In this document: in pieces, positions 40,534 through 49,328 of the stretch
Layout: the number at the start of each line of letters is the position of its first letter
How positions within the stretch are numbered: position 1 is the first letter of the stretch
Source: Lysobacteraceae bacterium SCN 69-320
GTDB lineage: Bacteria > Pseudomonadota > Gammaproteobacteria > Xanthomonadales > Rhodanobacteraceae
Assembly (NCBI GenBank): GCA_001725155.1
Contig: MEFP01000012.1
Coordinates: 372,001-436,000, forward strand
Length of the DNA: 64,000 bases
Direction of reading: 5' to 3'
The notes under the pieces: generated by a model
Told to the model about the DNA's origin: nothing
Database searches by the model: none
The model's input: only the letters and a program-made list of their open reading frames with translations
Made by a program: the position numbers and the translations under genes

Positions 40534-41816
40534 ACGAGGCGTTCGACCTCCTGCTGGGCGTCTACCGCTCGCCGACGCGGGCGGCGCTGCTGCCGGGCCG
40601 CGCGCTGCCGGCGCAGCTGTATGACGTGCTGCGCCTGGCCGGCGGCGATGCGCAAGCCATCGCCGGCGGGCGCGAGGCTACCGGTCTGGACGAGGCCGAA
40701 CTCGCCGAAGCCGCCGCACTGCTGCTGCATCAGTTGCTGTTCTTCGACGGTGCCGACCACTACCGCGTGCTCGGCGTCGAGGCGGACGTCGATGCGGAAG
40801 ACCTCAAGCGCCATTACCGCGCACTGATGCGCTGGCTGCATCCGGACCGCGATCCGGACAATCTGAACAGCGTGTTCGCCGAACGCGTCAATCGCGCCTG
40901 GAGTGCGCTGCGCATTCCGCAGCGGCGCGCCGACTACGACCGGCAGCGGCCGCAGCCGGACATCCCGGCCGGCGCCACCGCGATCGCGCACTGGCAGCCG
41001 CTGGACCGTCCCTGGCTGTCCGGCCGCACGGTGCGGCGGCTGCCCCAGCTCGTCGCCGCCGCCGGCGCACTGACCGCCGCCGCGCTGCTTGCACTGCTGC
41101 TCTGGCTCGGCCGCACGCCGCACGCGCTGCCGCCGCCTCCCCGCGCGACGGTCGAACCGGCCCGGCCGGTCGTGGCCGTCGCTGCAGACGCCGAACCCGA
41201 ACGCGTGCTCGCTGCGGCCTATGCGGCGCCGGGCCTGCCGGCGGCGCCGGAGCCGACGCCGGCGACTGCGCCCGTGGTCGTGACAACGGCGGCCGTCACA
41301 CCGCGCATCGCGCCACCCGTAGTGGCCGCGCCGCCGCGCCGCACGCTGGCGCTGCCCGCGCCGGCGCCGGTGTCGGCGCCGCCGGCGAACAGCGCCGAAC
41401 GACGCACGCCGCCTGCCGCAAGTGCAGCACCGACCGCTGCACCGACCGCTGCAGCGCTGTCCGACGCGGAAATCAGCGCCTTCGTCACGCGCTTCGAGCA
41501 GCTCTACGCCGGCGCGGACGTGGAGCAATTCCTGGCCCTGTTCGACGCGAACGTCGCCGGCAACGGCAGCGACGGCCTGGACCAGCTGCGCGTCGACTAC
41601 CGCCGTCTGTTCTCCAACCATGCCCGGCGCGAGCTGCGCCTGCAGGACATGCAATGGCGCATCGACGGCACGCGCGCGCTCGGTCACGGCCGCTATGCGG
41701 CGAGCGTCGAGGCGCGCCAGGGACGCCGCGACACGCAGGGCCAGATCCTGCTCGGCCTCGCGCGCGATGCCGACGGACTGCACATCGTGCGCCTGAACCA
41801 CAACGGAGGGCGCTGA
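40530..41816 (+). CDS. Membrane DnaJ-domain protein with C-terminal NTF2-like domain
   Basis: This 428-residue protein is unusual for a polysaccharide locus. Residues 75-135 form a J domain with HPD at 104-106 (HYRVLGVEADVDAEDLKRHY, RRADYDRQRP), so it should recruit an Hsp70. One membrane helix follows at about 172-193. Then comes a Pro/Ala-rich linker of about 100 residues and a C-terminal domain (about 310-428, SDAEISAFVTRFEQLYAGAD) resembling the NTF2/SnoaL-like fold. The J domain faces the cytosol and the C-terminal part faces the periplasm. It may help fold or control the Wzc/Wzy machinery; no published role is known to me. Confidence 0.75.
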   Translation: MNEAFDLLLGVYRSPTRAALLPGRALPAQLYDVLRLAGGDAQAIAGGREATGLDEAELAEAAALLLHQLLFFDGADHYRVLGVEADVDAEDLKRHYRALMRWLHPDRDPDNLNSVFAERVNRAWSALRIPQRRADYDRQRPQPDIPAGATAIAHWQPLDRPWLSGRTVRRLPQLVAAAGALTAAALLALLLWLGRTPHALPPPPRATVEPARPVVAVAADAEPERVLAAAYAAPGLPAAPEPTPATAPVVVTTAAVTPRIAPPVVAAPPRRTLALPAPAPVSAPPANSAERRTPPAASAAPTAAPTAAALSDAEISAFVTRFEQLYAGADVEQFLALFDANVAGNGSDGLDQLRVDYRRLFSNHARRELRLQDMQWRIDGTRALGHGRYAASVEARQGRRDTQGQILLGLARDADGLHIVRLNHNGGR

Positions 41817-41817
41817 A

Positions 41818-43038
41818 ATGCCCGATCCCGCGCGCCTGGCTGGCCGCCTGCTGCTGATCGCGGTGGCCGCGCTCGTTGCCGCCAGGGCGCTGCAGCTCGG
41901 CCCCGGCGCGAGCGGCGATCCGGCGCGCGTGCTGCGCCGCGATCCGGGCAATCCGCAGGCCGTGCTCGCCCTTGCGCGAACCACGGCCGAAACCGCCGAC
42001 AGCGCCGGCGCGCTGCGCCGCGCAGGCCTGCAGCCGGAAATGCTGCGCGCAGCGCTGGCACGCGCGCCACTGGACGGCCGCCTGCAGCGCGTGCGGGCCG
42101 AACTGGCCGGCGTGGACAGCGCCGAAGGCCGCGTCTGTCTGCAGCGCGCGCTGCGCCTGCGTCCGGCCGACCTGCGCACGCGCGCCTGGCTCGCCGACGC
42201 GGCGAACGCAGCCGGCGATCTGGCCGGCGCCGCACAACACGTCGATGCGATCCTGCGCCTCGCGCCGCAGCGCGCGCCGCAACTGTTCCCGCTGCTGCAC
42301 GAGTGGCTGCGCAGCGACAGCGGGCGTGCCGCGGTCGTCGCGGTGCTCGCCCCGGCGCCGAGCTGGCGGCGCGGCTTCCTCGCCAGCGCGCCGCCACAGC
42401 ACGAGGATCTGTTCGCGCTGGCCCGCCTGCTGCTCGCACTGCGCAATGCCGCCGTGCCGGCCACCCCGGCCGAGGGCGTCGTCGTCGTCGAACGCCTGCT
42501 CGCGCTCGGCGACTATCCGCAGGCCTGGCTGCTCTGGCTCGCGTTGCAGCCAGCCGCCGAACGCAGCGGTCCGCTGCTGCGCAACGGCGATTTCGAGCGG
42601 CCGCCCGGCGGCGGCTTCGACTGGACCTTGCGCCGCGGCGACGGCGCCGCCGCCACGCTGGCCGCCGCCCCGGGACGCGATTCGCGCGCACTGCGCGTGC
42701 GTCTGGACGGCAGGCCTGCAGCGGCCGGCGCGACACAGATCGTACTGCTGCCGCCGGGCGCCTATCGGCTCAGCGGCCTGGCCTATGCCGACGGCGCCGC
42801 GGCGTCGGCGACCGCCGAATGGAGCGTCGACTGCCTCGCGCCGCGCGCGCAGCGCCTCGGCACCGCGACACCGCAGCCGACGCCGTCGTGGAACCCCTTC
42901 GCGCTCGACTTCCGCGTGCCCGAGCGCGACTGCCTCGCCCAGCGCGTGCAGCTCAACCTGCGCGGGGCCCGCCGCGACGCCGGCGCCGAGCTCTGGTTCG
43001 ACGCGCTGAACCTGACGACCACCGGAGCCGAACCATGA
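41818..43038 (+). CDS. Membrane-anchored TPR-like protein with carbohydrate-binding-like C terminus
   Basis: The 406-residue protein has an N-terminal signal or anchor (GRLLLIAVAALVAARALQL). TPR-like repeats follow between about 35 and 250 (e.g. CLQRALRLRPADLRTRAWLADAANAAGDLAGAAQHV). A C-terminal beta domain opens with RNGDFERPPGGGFDWTL, a motif often seen at the start of CBM4/9-like carbohydrate-binding modules. It may guide the polymer in the periplasm, like TPR proteins of alginate or cellulose export. It lies one base behind the DnaJ-domain gene and ends in ATGA overlap with a possible early start of the next gene. Confidence 0.6.
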   Translation: MPDPARLAGRLLLIAVAALVAARALQLGPGASGDPARVLRRDPGNPQAVLALARTTAETADSAGALRRAGLQPEMLRAALARAPLDGRLQRVRAELAGVDSAEGRVCLQRALRLRPADLRTRAWLADAANAAGDLAGAAQHVDAILRLAPQRAPQLFPLLHEWLRSDSGRAAVVAVLAPAPSWRRGFLASAPPQHEDLFALARLLLALRNAAVPATPAEGVVVVERLLALGDYPQAWLLWLALQPAAERSGPLLRNGDFERPPGGGFDWTLRRGDGAAATLAAAPGRDSRALRVRLDGRPAAAGATQIVLLPPGAYRLSGLAYADGAAASATAEWSVDCLAPRAQRLGTATPQPTPSWNPFALDFRVPERDCLAQRVQLNLRGARRDAGAELWFDALNLTTTGAEP

Positions 43039-43133
43039 CATCGCAACCGTTTCCTGCCGGTGCGGCAACGCCGGCTTCCGACCATGCCCCGGCGCGGGCC
43101 TGCGCGCCGCTCCGCTGCCGACGGGAGATCCCC

Positions 43134-43661
43134 ATGCAACCACGAGTCCTGTTCGCCCTGGCGCTGGCCTGCGCCGGTTCCGGCGCGTTTGCCGCCGGCG
43201 AAGCCCCGGTCGTTCGTGTGCCGGTCGCCAGCCTCGTCGCGATAGGCGGCCAGGTCCTGCTGGCCCAGGGCGCCGAGGTCGCGCCGGCCGCTGCCGGTGC
43301 CGCGCTGTACCCGGGCGATCGCCTGATGACCCTGGACGGCGCCGAGGCGCTGATCGCATTCCGCAGCGGCTGCCAGCAGCGACTGGACGGCGACTCGCTG
43401 CTGACCATCGCCGAGCAGGCCGACTGCGCGCCGCCGCGACTGGTCGCGTTCCAGCAGGCCATCGGCGAAACCCGCCAGGACGAGGACGACGACGACCGCG
43501 CCGCCGCCGTCATGGACGCCGGCAACGCGACCGGCACGCGGCTGACGACCTTGACGCCGGGCCAGCGCTGGGCAGTAGCGGCCGCGCTGCTGATTCCGGC
43601 GCTGTACTACTGGGATCACAACCGCAACGACGATGACGACCGCCCGCCCGTCAGCCGCTGA
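43134..43661 (+). CDS. Exported protein with FecR-like domain and C-terminal membrane helix
   Basis: The protein has 175 residues from the ATG at 43134, which is preceded by GGGAGA and followed by a signal peptide (VLFALALACAGSGAFA). An earlier ATG at 43035 would add 33 residues. The mature part (VASLVAIGGQVLLAQ, GDRLMTLDGAEALIAFRSGCQQ) resembles the barrel of FecR-like domains, with two Cys residues that could pair. An acidic stretch DEDDDDRAA and a C-terminal helix (WAVAAALLIPALYYWDH) follow. Its role in the locus is unknown; assembly of the export complex is possible. Confidence 0.55.
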   Translation: MQPRVLFALALACAGSGAFAAGEAPVVRVPVASLVAIGGQVLLAQGAEVAPAAAGAALYPGDRLMTLDGAEALIAFRSGCQQRLDGDSLLTIAEQADCAPPRLVAFQQAIGETRQDEDDDDRAAAVMDAGNATGTRLTTLTPGQRWAVAAALLIPALYYWDHNRNDDDDRPPVSR

Positions 43662-44946
43662 AGCGCTGGCGCGGTCGCGGCGTGCGCCCGCCGTCGCGGC
43701 GGCGCCGCCCGTGCCGCTGGCCGTCGCGGCGCTGGAACCGGCCAGCGCGCTGCTGCTGGCCGGCGCCGCCGGGCTCGGCGGCCTGTCCGTGTTCGGCTGG
43801 CGCGACGGCCTGCTCGCCCTGCTCGCACTGGCGCCGCTGCTGCTCGCATTGTGGCCGCGCACGCCGTCCGCTCCGCTCGCCCGACCGATCCGCGTCGCGC
43901 TGGCGCTGGGCCTGCTGCCGCTCGCCTGGCTCGTGCCGCTGCCGGCGCACTGGCTGCTCGCCCTGCCGGGCCGCGCCGAACTGCTGCAGCCGGCGCTGGC
44001 CGAACTCGGCGCCGACGCCTGGCTGCCGCTGAGCCTCGCCCCCGACGCGAGCTGGCAGGCCTGGCTCAAGCTCGTACCGCCGCTGGCCCTGTTCGTCGCG
44101 GCGCAGCGCGCCACCGCGGCCACGCGGCGGCGCCTGCTCGCGGCGCTCGTCGCGCTGGGTCTTGCGCTCGCCGGCTGGACCTTGCTGCAGGGACCGCAGC
44201 CGGCTGCGGCCGGCGCCGCGGTGTTCGCCAATCCGAATCATCTGGCCAGCCTGCTCGCGCTGCTGCTGCCGCTGCCGGTCGTGTTCGCGCTCGACGCACC
44301 GGCCACGGCGCCCGGCCGGCGCCTGCTCGGCGCGCTCGCGGCGCTGCTGCTGGTCGCCGCCGTGCTGATCACGCGCTCGCGCGCCGGCGCCGGCCTGCTC
44401 GTGCTGGAAGCGGTCGCGATCACCGTCTGGTGCCTGCACCGGCAGCATGGCCGCCGCCTGCTGCTCGCGCTGGCATTGGCCGCCGTTGCGGCGCTCGCCA
44501 TCCTGCCGGCAGCCGGTCCGGCACTGCTGCAGGGCTTTGCCCTGGACGTCGCCGACGGCCGCGCCGCGCTGCTGCGTCGCAGCTTCGCCGCGGCCCTGAG
44601 CTTCTTCCCGTTCGGCGCCGGTCCCGGCAGCTTCGCAAGCGTGTTCGCGACGTTCGACAGCCTCGCGACCCTGGACACCGTCTACGTCAACCAGGCCCAC
44701 GACGAGCCCGTGCAGTGGCTGTTCGAGCTCGGCCTGATCGGCCCGCTGCTGTATGCCGCCGCGCTGGCCGCCGTCGCGCGCCGTCTCTGGCGCGACGCGG
44801 CCGACGGCCTGCGCTGGGCCTGTGCGCTCGGCACCGGCGCCGTGCTGCTGCACGGTCTCGTCGACTACCCGCTGCGCGTGCCGCTGCCGGCGCTGGCCTG
44901 CGCCCTGCTCGCGGCCTGCGCGCTGTCGCCGTTGCAGGAGGAATGA
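43633..44946 (+). CDS. O-antigen ligase/polymerase (Wzy_C family)
   Basis: The 437-residue protein has about ten membrane helices and the long periplasmic loop of the O-antigen ligase/Wzy_C family. The loop contains RRSFAAALSFFPFGAGPGSFASVF and YVNQAHDEPVQWLFELGLIG, with the conserved His and Glu. In the Wzx/Wzy pathway this protein would polymerise the repeat units; a ligase to lipid A cannot be excluded. It overlaps the preceding gene by 29 bases. The very high Leu/Ala content is typical of such proteins in GC-rich genomes. Confidence 0.82.
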   Translation: MTTARPSAAEALARSRRAPAVAAAPPVPLAVAALEPASALLLAGAAGLGGLSVFGWRDGLLALLALAPLLLALWPRTPSAPLARPIRVALALGLLPLAWLVPLPAHWLLALPGRAELLQPALAELGADAWLPLSLAPDASWQAWLKLVPPLALFVAAQRATAATRRRLLAALVALGLALAGWTLLQGPQPAAAGAAVFANPNHLASLLALLLPLPVVFALDAPATAPGRRLLGALAALLLVAAVLITRSRAGAGLLVLEAVAITVWCLHRQHGRRLLLALALAAVAALAILPAAGPALLQGFALDVADGRAALLRRSFAAALSFFPFGAGPGSFASVFATFDSLATLDTVYVNQAHDEPVQWLFELGLIGPLLYAAALAAVARRLWRDAADGLRWACALGTGAVLLHGLVDYPLRVPLPALACALLAACALSPLQEE

Positions 44947-44947
44947 G

Positions 44948-45406
44948 ATGCCTTTGCGCAGCGTTGTCCGCCCCGCCGATACCGAGTCGCCGGCAGCTGC
45001 CGCCTCCGTCGACGACTGCCGGCTCATCGAATTGCCGCGCATCACCGACCCGCGCGGCAACCTGACCTTCGTCGAAGGCGGCGTGCATCTGCCGTTTTCG
45101 ATCGCCCGCGCCTACTACCTGTACGACGTGCCCGGCGGCGCCGAGCGCGGCGGTCATGCGCACCGCGCGCTGCATCAGCTGCTGATCGCCGTCGCCGGCA
45201 GCTTCGAGGTCGTGCTCGACGACGGCCGCCGGCGCCGGCGCGTGCAGCTGAACCGGCCTTACCGCGGGCTGCTGATCGGTCCGATGATCTGGCGCGAACT
45301 CGACGGATTTTCCTCCGGCTCGGTCTGCCTCGTGCTGGCCTCGCAGCGCTACGACGAAGCCGACTATCACCGCGACTACGCGGCCTTCGTCGCGGAGGCC
45401 GGCTGA
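44948..45406 (+). CDS. FdtA/WxcM-type sugar 3,4-ketoisomerase (cupin)
   Basis: The 152-residue protein is a small cupin of the WxcM-like C-terminal family. It has [17 protein letters not shown], the His-containing [29 protein letters not shown] and [30 protein letters not shown]. Relatives convert dTDP-4-oxo-6-deoxyglucose to the 3-oxo sugar for 3-amino-3,6-dideoxyhexoses. The expected aminotransferase is not in the window, so the sugar path must be completed elsewhere or the enzyme does something else. An acetyltransferase gene follows directly, as in Qui3NAc/Fuc3NAc clusters. Confidence 0.8.
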   Translation: MPLRSVVRPADTESPAAAASVDDCRLIELPRITDPRGNLTFVEGGVHLPFSIARAYYLYDVPGGAERGGHAHRALHQLLIAVAGSFEVVLDDGRRRRRVQLNRPYRGLLIGPMIWRELDGFSSGSVCLVLASQRYDEADYHRDYAAFVAEAG

Positions 45407-45407
45407 G

Positions 45408-46022
45408 ATGGGCGCGCAGGCCCAGGACGCTCCCGCTCCTGCCGCGGCCGGACCGGCCGCGCGGCTGCGCGCGCTGCGCCGGGCATTGCGCCACCGCCTG
45501 GGCCGCGTACGCCGGCTGCTGCCGCGGCTGCGCTTTCTGCTGCGCCGCTGGCAGTTCGAGGAAGCCGGCCGGCGCGGCGCGATCGAGGCCGGCGTGCGCC
45601 TGCTCGGCGATGCGCGCATCCGCCTCGGCGAACGCGTGACCCTGCGCCGCGGCGTGGTCATCGCCGGCAACGGGCTGCTGCAGATCGGCGACGGCACGAC
45701 GATCAACGAAGGCTGTCGCATCAGCGCATTCCACGACGTGCGCATCGGCGCCGGCTGCCTGTTCGCGCCAGGAGTCAGTGTGCTCGACATCGACCACCGC
45801 TTCGACGCACGCGACGTCCCGATCAAGGACCAGGGCTACCGCACCGCGCCGGTCGTCATCGGCGACGAGGTCTGGCTGGGCGCGAACGCCGTGGTGGTGC
45901 GCGGCGTACGCATCGGCCGCGGCGCGATCGTCGGCGCCAACAGCGTCGTCACGCGCGACGTGCCCGACTACGCCATCGTCGGCGGCGTGCCGGCGCGGCT
46001 GCTGCGGATGCGTCCGGAATGA
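45408..46022 (+). CDS. Left-handed beta-helix acyltransferase
   Basis: This 204-residue protein shows hexapeptide repeats from about residue 65 to 190 ([23 protein letters not shown] through [20 protein letters not shown]). It has a catalytic-type His in [10 protein letters not shown] and the closing [10 protein letters not shown]. It is of the WcaF/maltose-acetyltransferase type and probably O- or N-acetylates a sugar with acetyl-CoA. A basic N-terminal region of about 45 residues ([20 protein letters not shown]) may associate with membrane. The stop overlaps the flippase ATG. Confidence 0.82.
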   Translation: MGAQAQDAPAPAAAGPAARLRALRRALRHRLGRVRRLLPRLRFLLRRWQFEEAGRRGAIEAGVRLLGDARIRLGERVTLRRGVVIAGNGLLQIGDGTTINEGCRISAFHDVRIGAGCLFAPGVSVLDIDHRFDARDVPIKDQGYRTAPVVIGDEVWLGANAVVVRGVRIGRGAIVGANSVVTRDVPDYAIVGGVPARLLRMRPE

Positions 46023-47491
46023 AGCGCTTCGCCGCCGCCGTCGCCGCGTTCGGCCTGGGCTCGGCCGCGGGTACCTTGATCCAGGTGCTCAAGGGCAAGA
46101 TCGCCGCGCTGCTGCTGGGTACCGCCGGCATGGGCGTGCTCAATCAGGCCACGAGCGCCTGGAGCCTGCTGACCACGGTGTCGGGGCTCGGCATCGGCAG
46201 CGGCGCGGTCAAGCGCATCGCGCTCGCGCGCGAGGCCGGCGACATGGCCGCGGTCACGCGCCAGGCCACTTCGGCCCTGGCCGCGGTCGGCCTGTGCTCG
46301 CTGCTCATCGCACTCGCCGCGACGCCGCTGGCCGGCTGGCTCTCGGCAGTGCTGTTCCACGACGGCGGCGAGCGCCGCCTGCTCGTGCTGCTGGTCGCCT
46401 GGGGCATGCCGTTCGCGGTCTGCGCGCAGGTCTATCGCGCGATGCTCAGCGCCGCGCGCGAAACGCGCGCGCTGGTGTTGACGCAGGTGCTGTCGGACCT
46501 GATCGGGCTCGCGCTGTTCGTCGTGCTGGTCTGGCGCCTGGATCTGGCCGGCGCGGTGCTGTCGCTGTCGCTGCTGCACGCGGTGAAATTCGCCCTGCTG
46601 TACGCCGCGGCGCGGCGCCGCTACGGCCGCGGCGCGGTCACGCCGCAGCCGGTCTGCTTCGCCTGGAATGAACTGCGCGAAAACCTCGTCTACGGCGCGA
46701 ACGGCCTGCTGCTCGTCGCCACGGGCATCCTCGTCGTGCTGGTCGTGTCGCGCTGGATCATCGGCGCGCAGGGCCTGGACGCGGCCGGCCTGTTCTCTAC
46801 CGCATGGAAGGTCGCGACGGTCTATCTGGCCGCGATCTACGCGTCGGCCGGCAGCTACTACTTTCCGGCACTCGCCGTCTGCGACGACGACCGGCGCCTC
46901 GGCGCGCAGATCGACGAAGCGCTGACGGTCTACATGTACCTGGTTCCGCCGCTGATCGCGGCCATCGTGCTGTCGGCCGAGTGGCTGATGCCGCTGCTGT
47001 TCAGCGCTGCGTTCAAGCCGGCCGCGGCGCTGTTGCTGCTGTTGCTGCCGGGCGACTTCTGCCGGGTGATCGCCGAAACGCTGGGCCTGTCGCTGCTCGC
47101 GCGACGGCGCCTGAGGGCCTATTGCGGGCTGTATTTCGCCTGGGCGGCGCTGTATCTCGGTCTGAGCGCGCTGCTGCTGCCGCGGCTGCAGCTGGCCGGC
47201 GTCGCGCTCGCCTATCTGCTGTCGCAGGTGCTGCAGCTGGTACTTGCCGCGACCGTCGTCGGCCGCGCGTTCGCCTATCGCATCGGCCGAGCGGCGGCAG
47301 CCGCGCTGCTGCGCGGCGCGCTGCTCGTCGCCGCCGCGGTCGCCGCAGCGCTGGCGCTGCCGTCGCTGGCCGCGCGACTGGCCGCCGCCGCGGCGATCGC
47401 CGCGGCCTGGCTGCTGTCGAGCTGGCGCGACCTGCAGTTCCGCACGCTCGCCGCCGGCGCGTTCCGGCGCCTCCGGGCTAGGCCCTCATGA
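46019..47491 (+). CDS. Wzx-type flippase (MOP superfamily)
   Basis: The 490-residue protein has about twelve hydrophobic helices and the start typical of Wzx ([42 protein letters not shown]). [35 protein letters not shown] in the middle is characteristic of the WzxE group. It flips undecaprenyl-linked repeat units to the periplasm for Wzy. It overlaps both neighbours by ATGA. With the polymerase and Wza/Wzc, it completes a Wzx/Wzy pathway. Confidence 0.88.
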   Translation: MKRFAAAVAAFGLGSAAGTLIQVLKGKIAALLLGTAGMGVLNQATSAWSLLTTVSGLGIGSGAVKRIALAREAGDMAAVTRQATSALAAVGLCSLLIALAATPLAGWLSAVLFHDGGERRLLVLLVAWGMPFAVCAQVYRAMLSAARETRALVLTQVLSDLIGLALFVVLVWRLDLAGAVLSLSLLHAVKFALLYAAARRRYGRGAVTPQPVCFAWNELRENLVYGANGLLLVATGILVVLVVSRWIIGAQGLDAAGLFSTAWKVATVYLAAIYASAGSYYFPALAVCDDDRRLGAQIDEALTVYMYLVPPLIAAIVLSAEWLMPLLFSAAFKPAAALLLLLLPGDFCRVIAETLGLSLLARRRLRAYCGLYFAWAALYLGLSALLLPRLQLAGVALAYLLSQVLQLVLAATVVGRAFAYRIGRAAAAALLRGALLVAAAVAAALALPSLAARLAAAAAIAAAWLLSSWRDLQFRTLAAGAFRRLRARPS

Positions 47492-48432
47492 ATCCGCTCG
47501 TCAGCGTCATCATTCCGTCCTACAACCATGCGCGCTACATCGAGCGCGCGATCGACAGCGTGCTTGCGCAGACCTATGCGCCGCTCGAGCTCATCGTCGT
47601 CGACGACGGCTCGCGCGACGGCAGTCCGGCGCTGATCGAGTCGCTCGCGCGCCGCCACGGTTTCCGCGCCGTGCTGAATCCGGTCAACCGCGGCCAGGGC
47701 CACGTCGTGAACCAGGCGCTGGACCTGTGCCGCGGCGAGTTCGTCTGCTTCCTGCCGTCGGACGACTGGTACCTGCCGGACAAGACGCGGCTGCAGGTCG
47801 CGCGCTTCGCCGACGGCGACGCGCGCACCGGCGTGGTCTACGGTCGCGGCGCGCGCTTCTTCGAGGCCGACGGCCGCACCGAGCCCGTGGACCTGCCGCT
47901 GCATCGCGGCGACGTGCTGCGCGAACTCGTCGCCTGGGGCAACTTCGTCTATCCGGTCACGCCGCTGTTCCGCCGCGCGTGCTTCGAACAGGTGCGCTTC
48001 GACGAGTCCTACCGCGCAGAGGGCGAGGCGATCTACCTGAAGCTCGCGCTGCAGTGGCGTTTCGACTACGTCGAGGACTGCGTCGCGGTCATGCGCGACC
48101 ACCCGGCCAACACCGGCAAGGACGTGGAGCTCATGTACCGCGAGAACCTGCGCTACTGGGAGGCGTTCTTCGCGCTGCCGGAGCTGCCCGACGCCGTGCG
48201 CCGCCTGCGCGCGCCGCGCCTGGCGCGGCTGCACCGGCTCAAGGGACTGGAGCTGATCCTGCTGCGCGGCGAGCACGCGGCGGGGCGCCGTGCGCTCGTG
48301 CAGGCCTTGAGGCTGCGCCCGCGCCTGCTGCTGGATCCGCGCGTGGCGGCCGGGCTGGTCCTGAGCCTGCTGCCGACGGGCTGGGCCGGACGCCTGCGCC
48401 GCGGCCGCTCGCCCGGGAGGGCGCTGCCGTGA
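47488..48432 (+). CDS. Family 2 glycosyltransferase
   Basis: The 314-residue GT-A enzyme opens with PLVSVIIPSYNHARYIERAIDSV and LELIVVDDGSRDGS. The metal-binding equivalent of DxD is in FLPSDDWYLPDK near residue 90, and ED (VEDCVAVMRDHP) supplies the catalytic side. It transfers a sugar from a nucleotide donor to the lipid-linked repeat unit in the cytosol. The C-terminal 100 residues are basic and amphipathic, suited to membrane contact. The linkage is not predictable. Confidence 0.88.
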   Translation: MNPLVSVIIPSYNHARYIERAIDSVLAQTYAPLELIVVDDGSRDGSPALIESLARRHGFRAVLNPVNRGQGHVVNQALDLCRGEFVCFLPSDDWYLPDKTRLQVARFADGDARTGVVYGRGARFFEADGRTEPVDLPLHRGDVLRELVAWGNFVYPVTPLFRRACFEQVRFDESYRAEGEAIYLKLALQWRFDYVEDCVAVMRDHPANTGKDVELMYRENLRYWEAFFALPELPDAVRRLRAPRLARLHRLKGLELILLRGEHAAGRRALVQALRLRPRLLLDPRVAAGLVLSLLPTGWAGRLRRGRSPGRALP

Positions 48433-49328
48433 ACGTCGTGGCCGAATACCGGATTTCCTTTCTGGACTATGTCGCGCGCCTGGCGCGCAGCCGCGGCGTG
48501 CGCCGCCTCGCCGCGCAGCGCCGGCGGCGCCAGGCGCCGCGCATCGCCTGCTTCGCCGACGACGACATCGGCGCGCAGATCCTCGCCCACGGCTGGTACG
48601 AGGATCTGCTGCTGCAGGCCCTGTTCGAGCGCTTCCTGCGTGACCGCGCCGCGGCGTTCCGCGCCGGCGTCGCCGTCGACGTCGGCGCGAACATCGGCAA
48701 TCACACGCTGTGGTTCGCGCGCCGCTTCGCCCGCGTCGTCGCGGTCGAGCCGAATCCGGTCTGCACGCACCTGCTGCAGGCCAGCCTGCTCATGAACGGC
48801 GTCGACAACGTGCACCTGCTCGCGCTGGGCCTGAGCGACACCGCCGGCGAGCGTCCGTTCCACGCCGACCTGCACGGCAATCTCGGCCGCTCGGGTCTGG
48901 CCGCCGAACTCGCCGCCTCGGCCACGCGCAGCTTTCCGGTGCGTGTGGAACGCGGCGACACGGTACTCGACGCGACGGCGCTGGCCGGCCTGCCGCTGCG
49001 CCTGGTCAAGCTCGACATCGAAGGCCACGAGCTGGCCGCGCTGCGCGGCATGGCCGGCCTGCTGCGCACGCAGCAGCCGGTCGTGCTGTTCGAGGCCAAC
49101 CGCGCCGACGGCGAGGACGGCGGCAACGCCGTGCTGGCCGAGCTCGCACAGCACGGCTATCGCCATTTCTACGCGATCGAGACGAATGCCCTGCCGGGCG
49201 CCGGCCGGCTGCGCCGGCTGTTGCACCGCGTGCGCGAAGGCCTGCGCCTGCGCCTGCGCGAAGTCACGCAATTGCCGCCGCGCCGGCACAGCCTGGTTCT
49301 GGCAACGGTGCAGCCATGCGCATCCTGA
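48429..49328 (+). CDS. FkbM-family methyltransferase
   Basis: The 299-residue protein (GTG start overlapping the previous stop by GTGA) has an S-adenosylmethionine-binding motif VAVDVGANIGNHTLWFARRFARVVAVEPNP near residues 80-105. The FkbM core includes LVKLDIEGHELAALRGM near residue 195 and PVVLFEANRADG. It probably O-methylates a sugar of the repeat unit. Its end overlaps the next glycosyltransferase gene by 13 bases. Confidence 0.87.
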   Translation: MNVVAEYRISFLDYVARLARSRGVRRLAAQRRRRQAPRIACFADDDIGAQILAHGWYEDLLLQALFERFLRDRAAAFRAGVAVDVGANIGNHTLWFARRFARVVAVEPNPVCTHLLQASLLMNGVDNVHLLALGLSDTAGERPFHADLHGNLGRSGLAAELAASATRSFPVRVERGDTVLDATALAGLPLRLVKLDIEGHELAALRGMAGLLRTQQPVVLFEANRADGEDGGNAVLAELAQHGYRHFYAIETNALPGAGRLRRLLHRVREGLRLRLREVTQLPPRRHSLVLATVQPCAS

